Positions 16,243-19,775 of a stretch of DNA of 19,775 bases are shown here, in pieces. The position numbers and the translations under genes are program-made. Within the stretch, counting starts at the first letter, position 1; the number at the start of each line of letters is the position of its first letter. Source of the stretch: Bacteroidales bacterium (GTDB lineage Bacteria > Bacteroidota > Bacteroidia > Bacteroidales > SM23-62); the NCBI GenBank assembly GCA_016783865.1, contig JADHVS010000065.1:1-19775 (forward strand). Reading direction: 5' to 3'. Under the pieces are notes generated by a model. That model worked only from the letters and a program-made list of their open reading frames with translations. It searched no databases and was not told the DNA's origin.

Positions 16243-17207
16243 AAAAATTTAATTCTTTTCTTTCTCCACTCATCCAGGCATATGTTGATTATAAAAAAGC
16301 CTCCGAACATTGGAATGTAGCCTCTTATGAGCCAAACCTTCTCCTTTTTGACCGTTATTGTCAGAAACAGTATCCTGACGCCACCGTATTGTCCCAGGAA
16401 ATAGTAGATAACTGGTGCAGAAAACGCAAAACGGAGAATAATAATTCATGCAGATCCAGAATCTATGTTGTGGTCAGTTTCATCCGGTATTTGAGAAAAC
16501 GTGGAAAAACAAATATCAGGGAACCTGAAATTCCGAGGAAAGAACGGAGATCCTACATTCCTCATGCATTTACGGAGGCTGAACTGAAAAATTTGTTTTA
16601 TGCCTGTGACAACCTACTGGGTGAACCCCTCTCAAGGGTACAGAGGTACAGAAGAATCACAATCCCCGTATTTTTCCGCCTTCTTTACAGTAGCGGGATC
16701 AGGACAAATGAAGCCCGTCTGTTGCGTGTCGAAGACGTAGATCTTAATCAGGGCATTCTGGATATCCGTTGTTCCAAAGGCTATGCCCAGCATTATGTTG
16801 TACTTCATGATTCCATGTTGGATATCATGCAGCAATACGATGCCCTTATCAGGAAGCAATATCCTGCCAGGACTTATTTTTTCCCAGCAGGGGGGGATGC
16901 TTTTTATACCCGAAAATGGGTACAGAGAAAATTCCGCCAGATGTGGGACAAGTATAACAACACTCCTGCAACTGCATACGAATTAAGGCATCATTATGCG
17001 ACAGAAAATATTAATGGCTGGATGGATGAAGGTTTTGGATTTGATGCGAAACTGCTGTATCTAAGTAAAAGCATGGGCCACAGCAAGCTGGAAAGCACCA
17101 GGTATTACTATTCCTTGGTGCCCGGTTTGGCTGATATCCTAAAAGATCGTACAGGGGAAACTTTTGACAACATTGTACCGGAGGTGGGTGATGAAGAAAG
17201 CAACTGA
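16239..17207 (+). CDS. ritB: Tyrosine recombinase, second of trio (RitB-like)
   Basis: This 322-residue recombinase has a core-binding region at about 5-100 and a catalytic domain from about 115. Catalytic positions: Arg155 in SSGIRTNEARLL, Lys180 in CSKGY, Arg250 in YELRHHYAT, His281 in MGHSKLES, and Tyr290 within TRYYYS. The first His of the usual HxxR box is Tyr here (YELR), a change seen at this less strict position in some family members, so activity is still plausible. It begins inside the ATGA overlap with the first gene and overlaps the third by 17 bases, so the three proteins are probably made together in similar amounts. Confidence 0.92.
   Translation: MKKFNSFLSPLIQAYVDYKKASEHWNVASYEPNLLLFDRYCQKQYPDATVLSQEIVDNWCRKRKTENNNSCRSRIYVVVSFIRYLRKRGKTNIREPEIPRKERRSYIPHAFTEAELKNLFYACDNLLGEPLSRVQRYRRITIPVFFRLLYSSGIRTNEARLLRVEDVDLNQGILDIRCSKGYAQHYVVLHDSMLDIMQQYDALIRKQYPARTYFFPAGGDAFYTRKWVQRKFRQMWDKYNNTPATAYELRHHYATENINGWMDEGFGFDAKLLYLSKSMGHSKLESTRYYYSLVPGLADILKDRTGETFDNIVPEVGDEESN
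17180..17186 (+). promoter_or_regulatory. Shine-Dalgarno of the third recombinase gene
   Basis: GGAGGTG lies within the second recombinase gene. GGAGG ends 6 bases before the ATG at 17191, and the site decides for that start over the in-frame TTG at 17164. Confidence 0.85.
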
Positions 17208-18240
17208 AGAAGCCGTCATGATCGCTCGCCATATGAATACCTTTTTGTATGAATATGTTCCTTCCCAGAAAAGCCGTAGCAGTCATACTTTAAGATCCTA
17301 TAGTTATGCGTTAACCTTGTATGTCGGTTTCCTGGAGACGGGAAAAGGCATCCATGCGGGAAATCTGCACCGGGAATGTTTCAGCAGGGAGTATATCGAA
17401 GAATGGCTGGCCTGGCTTATGGAAAAACGTGGATGTAGCCCTGAAACCTGTAACAACCGTCTGTCATCATTAAGGGCATTTCTTAAATATTTGGGGATCA
17501 GAGAAATTTCATTTCTATATCTCTCAGAGGATGCATCAAGGATTCCCAGAAGAAGAGAAACGCATAAAAAGGTAAAAGGAATGAGTAAAAAAGCGGTACA
17601 GGCATTGTTATCAGCTCCGGATCTGTCTACAAAAGCAGGGCGCAGGGATCTGGCGCTGATAGTTATTATGTATGGCACGGCTGCAAGAATGGATGAACTA
17701 CTATCCATGAAAATAGGACATCTCCATCTGGATACCGAAAAACCAAATGTTTCCATTATTGGCAAAGGCTGCAAAATAAGGACGCTGTATCTACTTCCAA
17801 AGGCTGTCGCACATTTAAGAAAATTTCTGAAAGAATTCCATGGTGACACCCCCCAGGCAGAATCCTATATTTTTTATTCACGAAACATAGGCCCTGCTGG
17901 AAAAATGAGTCAGCCAGCAGTAAACCAGCAATTGAAAAAACATGCACAGACTGCACATGCTCTATGCAATGAGGTGCCGGTAAACCTGCATGCTCATCAG
18001 ATTCGACATGCAAAAGCATCCCACTGGCTGGAAGATGGTATGAATATCGTACAGATATCATTTTTATTAGGCCATGAGCAACTTCAGACATCAATGGTAT
18101 ATTTAGATATAACTACTGAACAGGAAGCTAAGGCACTTGCGACTCTCGAAGATGAAAGCGATAGTGGTGTATCTAAGAAATGGAAAAATGATAAAAGTAG
18201 TCTTGCAGAATTTTGTGGTGTGAAAACAATGAAAAAGTAA
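17191..18240 (+). CDS. ritC: Tyrosine recombinase, third of trio (RitC-like)
   Basis: This 349-residue recombinase has an N-terminal SAM-like domain (about 10-110, HTLRSYSYALTLYVGFLE) and a catalytic domain from about 130. Catalytic residues: Arg166 in YGTAARMDELL, Lys192 in GKGCK, His269 and Arg272 in HAHQIRHAKASHWLEDG, His295 in LLGHEQLQTS, and Tyr304 in MVYLDIT. All are in place and match XerC/XerD-like integrases well. The last base of its stop codon is the first base of the right inverted repeat, so the element has no spare sequence on this side. Confidence 0.93.
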   Translation: MKKATEEAVMIARHMNTFLYEYVPSQKSRSSHTLRSYSYALTLYVGFLETGKGIHAGNLHRECFSREYIEEWLAWLMEKRGCSPETCNNRLSSLRAFLKYLGIREISFLYLSEDASRIPRRRETHKKVKGMSKKAVQALLSAPDLSTKAGRRDLALIVIMYGTAARMDELLSMKIGHLHLDTEKPNVSIIGKGCKIRTLYLLPKAVAHLRKFLKEFHGDTPQAESYIFYSRNIGPAGKMSQPAVNQQLKKHAQTAHALCNEVPVNLHAHQIRHAKASHWLEDGMNIVQISFLLGHEQLQTSMVYLDITTEQEAKALATLEDESDSGVSKKWKNDKSSLAEFCGVKTMKK

Positions 18241-18332
18241 ATAAAAAATCCAAACCTTTTCTGTGAGAAAGGGCAGTGAATCAAGCTTTTTACAAAAAGG
18301 TTTGGATTTTATTTTTGTTTGGATAAAGCCTG
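18240..18332 (-). repeat. RIT terminal inverted repeat, right
   Basis: This is the reverse complement of 14874-14966 with one mismatch. Opposed arms lie at 18246-18260 and 18294-18309. The outermost 15 bases read TTTGGATAA then AGCCTG, where they meet istB. Confidence 0.95.
18327..18332 (+). repeat. Right 6-bp junction repeat (AGCCTG)
   Basis: This is the second copy of the hexamer found at 14848-14853, in the same direction. Directly after it istB coding sequence resumes (rc: GGA CAT GA, completed by CAGGCT). Confidence 0.8.
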
Positions 18333-18883
18333 TCATGTCCCATTTCATCGATCATGAGCAAATCCGGATTAGTATATTTTCTCATCCTTTTCTCCAGGGT
18401 TTTTTCATACACTCCTGCATTCAGGTCATTGATCAGATCGCTACAGGTGGTATAATAAGTTTTGTATCCCCTCTGACAGGCTATTAAGGCAAGACTTCTT
18501 GCGATGTGACTTTTTCCTACACCGTTCATTTTGCTTGTGAACAGGATCGATTCGTTTTTTTCGATGAACTGCAGCGATGCCAGGTCCATGATCAGCCTGC
18601 GGTTCAGCTTGGGCTGGAAGTCAAAATCAAAGTCTGCCAGCATCTTCAGTGGCTGGGGCAGCCTGCTGCTTTTAATCAGGGATTCAATGCGCCTCTGCCT
18701 CTTGGCTGCTGCTTCGGCATGTACGATATTATTGATAAACTCATAGTACCCGACAGAGCCTTCATTGGCCCGATCAACCATCTGCTGGTACTCCTCTGCC
18801 AGGAGCTTCAGTCCCAGGTAGCGGCAACCTTCGATGAACTGCTCCTGCTGCTGCCTGGTATTGCTTTTACTGTTGCCTCTCAT
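18327..18883 (-). pseudogene. istB: istB, 5' part (before RIT insertion)
   Basis: This is the N-terminal two thirds of the IS21 helper ATPase, starting at the ATG at 18883 (MRGNSKSNTRQQQEQFIEGCRYLGLKLLAEEYQQM). The IstB N-terminal helical part is followed by the AAA+ core: LASLQFIEKNESILFTSKMNGVGKSHIA contains the P-loop Lys-Ser, and PDLLMIDEMGHD is Walker B. The usual GPPGTGKT form of Walker A is altered to SKMNGVGKS. The reading frame enters the inserted element after GHDRL and stops about 14 codons later. Its start overlaps the istA end by 17 bases, the usual coupling in IS21. Confidence 0.9.
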
Positions 18884-19610
18884 AACCGTTATTGTTCTTG
18901 GGTTTAAAGGATAACTTGATGCTGTAGCGCGGCTCAGAGTTATTTTCCAGGAACCTTTCGATGGCACCCGACTCAAAGATCTTGTATTGCCAGGCCCGGC
19001 GTATTGCCACCAGGATATCTTCCACGCGGTAGTTTACCTTCAGGGCCAGCAGGCTTCGAAGGTGGTGGCGCCAGGATCCGGTTTTGTGCCGCTTGACCTG
19101 ATCGATGTACTGACTCATTTCCGGTGAAAACGCTTCCAGACGGGAGATCACATCGGCGATCGATAGATCGGGTTTCTTGTGGGGCTTCTGATGGTTCCCC
19201 ACATACCGCTCCTTACGACCCTTCTCGGCCAGGGGATGGCAGGCGATCTGCTCACCCGCAGGAGAGTAAACTAACATCTTATGATCCTCGGTAATACGCA
19301 ACGGGCATAATTCAAACATGTATTTCTCAGGTACCACATACTGGTAACCCTCCCAGTAGATGCACGATTCCTGGTTTACTACTTTTTGTGTCACCAGGGA
19401 GGTGTCATAATGATTTGCCGGCAAAGGTTGCAGGTAGGGTTGCTCCTCGATGTACATATCAATGGGTCTTTTCTTTGTCGTGCCATGTATACGCACATCA
19501 TTGACTTCGTTAAGCCACTGCCGCAATTGTTTTTTCAGATCCTCCCTGTCTTTAAACTCACGGCCATTCAAAAAGCTTTTTTCCAGGTAATAAAAGGGTC
19601 GCTCTACCTT
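18867..19610 (-). pseudogene. istA: istA, 3' fragment (5' end lost)
   Basis: The last about 247 residues of an IS21 transposase are present. The fragment begins at KVERPFYYLEKSFLNGREF, where the Glu is likely the third acidic catalytic residue, and continues through WLNEVNDVRIHGTTKKRP, typical of the IstA family, to the C-terminal SWRHHLRSLLALKVNYRVEDI. Upstream of the Lys at 19610-19608 the frame stays open but no longer encodes IstA; the DNA becomes AT-rich and repetitive. The core with the first two catalytic Asp residues is therefore missing, and the gene cannot be functional. Confidence 0.88.
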
Positions 19611-19617
19611 CAGGTTT

Positions 19618-19725
19618 TTATGTAAATATTTACATAAGAACCTAAATGTAAAGTTTATTGTTATGTAGATATTTCCTTTTAAGTCCCTATTAATCAGATC
19701 TGATTTGCATTTTTTCTTTACATAA
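19618..19725. repeat. Palindrome and partial copies at the istA break
   Basis: TTATGTAAATATTTACATAA (19618-19637) is a perfect 20-bp palindrome. A one-sided copy, TTATGTAGATATTT, lies at 19661-19674, an inverted half, TTTACATAA, at 19717-19725, and AAATGTAAAG at 19644-19653. They begin within 10 bases of the point where istA homology ends. The arrangement resembles the end of a mobile element with repeated recombinase-binding arms, but no gene for it is visible. Confidence 0.65.
19692..19705. repeat. 14-bp palindrome AATCAGATCTGATT
   Basis: This is a perfect palindrome 58 bp upstream of a possible start codon at 19764. It could be an operator for the gene that begins at the window edge; this is inference only. 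Confidence 0.4.
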
Positions 19726-19763
19726 CATTGCTTTGAATACTTTTAGGCATCAATCTATTAAAC

Positions 19764-19775
19764 ATGAAAACGATG
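19764..19775 (+). CDS. Possible gene start at the window edge
   Basis: AAACATGAAAACGATG reads ATG AAA ACG ATG (Met-Lys-Thr-Met) before the sequence ends. MK starts after an A-rich leader are common in Bacteroidota, and the preceding 150 bases are non-coding. Only four codons are visible, so nothing can be said about the product. Confidence 0.25.

Larger units (their letters stand above)
14854..18332 (+). mobile_element. RIT-type (Recombinase In Trio) element inserted in istB
   Basis: The element is 3479 bp counted with one copy of the 6-bp AGCCTG found at both junctions. It contains only three tyrosine-recombinase genes in the same direction with overlapping ends (410, 322 and 349 residues), enclosed by 93-bp terminal inverted repeats that match at 92 positions. 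This is the layout described for RIT elements. It lies in the opposite orientation to istB. No cargo gene is present. The near-identical inverted repeats, intact catalytic residues and the unbroken istB halves suggest recent insertion. The left end has 20 extra bases between AGCCTG and the inverted repeat, which are themselves palindromic. Confidence 0.9.
14277..19610 (-). mobile_element. IS21-family element remnant (istA'-istB interrupted)
   Basis: The minus strand carries the 3' part of istA, overlapping the start of istB, and then the 3' part of istB, with a RIT-type element inserted inside istB. The order, the short istA/istB overlap and the terminal repeats near 14290-14335 are those of IS21 elements. 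The istA end is missing beyond about 19610, so only one end of the element is present here. The left limit is approximate. Without functional istA this copy cannot move by itself. Confidence 0.8.

Noticed and set aside
15010..18240. Three recombinases as part of an integron, phage or conjugative element
   Set aside because: There are no cassettes, phage or transfer genes, and inverted repeats close directly around the trio.
1..19775. CRISPR array, tRNA or rRNA genes
   Set aside because: No spaced direct repeats of CRISPR type and no cloverleaf or rRNA-like sequence was seen; the only arrays are 7-8 bp tandem units.

Overview
The window looks like a chromosomal fragment of a member of the Bacteroidota, probably a polysaccharide-degrading, Bacteroidales-like environmental bacterium. 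The reasons are a C-terminal type IX secretion (Por) sorting domain on a glycoside hydrolase, a DUF5916 outer-membrane-type protein, an 812-residue MacB/FtsX-type permease of the kind common in this phylum, and host genes that start without a Shine-Dalgarno sequence in A-rich leaders. No rRNA, tRNA or CRISPR array was seen.

Positions 1-14152 are ordinary host DNA. A GH94 disaccharide phosphorylase runs off the left edge on the minus strand. Divergent from it is a CBM9-like/DUF5916 protein, followed by an orphan ABC-type permease. Then come a kynureninase (minus) divergent from a secreted metallo-beta-lactamase-fold protein, a DUF1846 protein, and a bacterial PH-domain membrane protein (minus). 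The host part ends with a two-gene unit: a GH53 endo-galactanase lipoprotein and a T9SS-exported clan GH-A hydrolase. GH94, GH53 and the GH-A enzyme point to plant-type glycan use. Three gene 3' ends carry short tandem repeats, mostly with 7-bp units.

Positions about 14277-19610 are nested mobile DNA. The backbone is an IS21-family element on the minus strand (istA then istB). Its istB gene is split by a 3.48-kb element carrying three overlapping tyrosine-recombinase genes in tandem, bounded by 93-bp inverted repeats that differ at one base. This is the architecture of a RIT (Recombinase In Trio) element. The insertion is clean: a 6-bp AGCCTG is present at both junctions, and removing the element with one copy restores a 276-codon istB frame. 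The junctions predict a circular form whose joint is one long palindrome with two mirror-image crossover sites. The three recombinase genes have strong Shine-Dalgarno sequences, unlike everything around them, which suggests an origin outside the Bacteroidota.

The istA gene is itself cut off at about 19610, near its predicted last catalytic Glu. It is followed by an AT-rich stretch with palindromic repeats and a possible gene start at the right edge, which may be the end of a further element that lies mostly outside the window.
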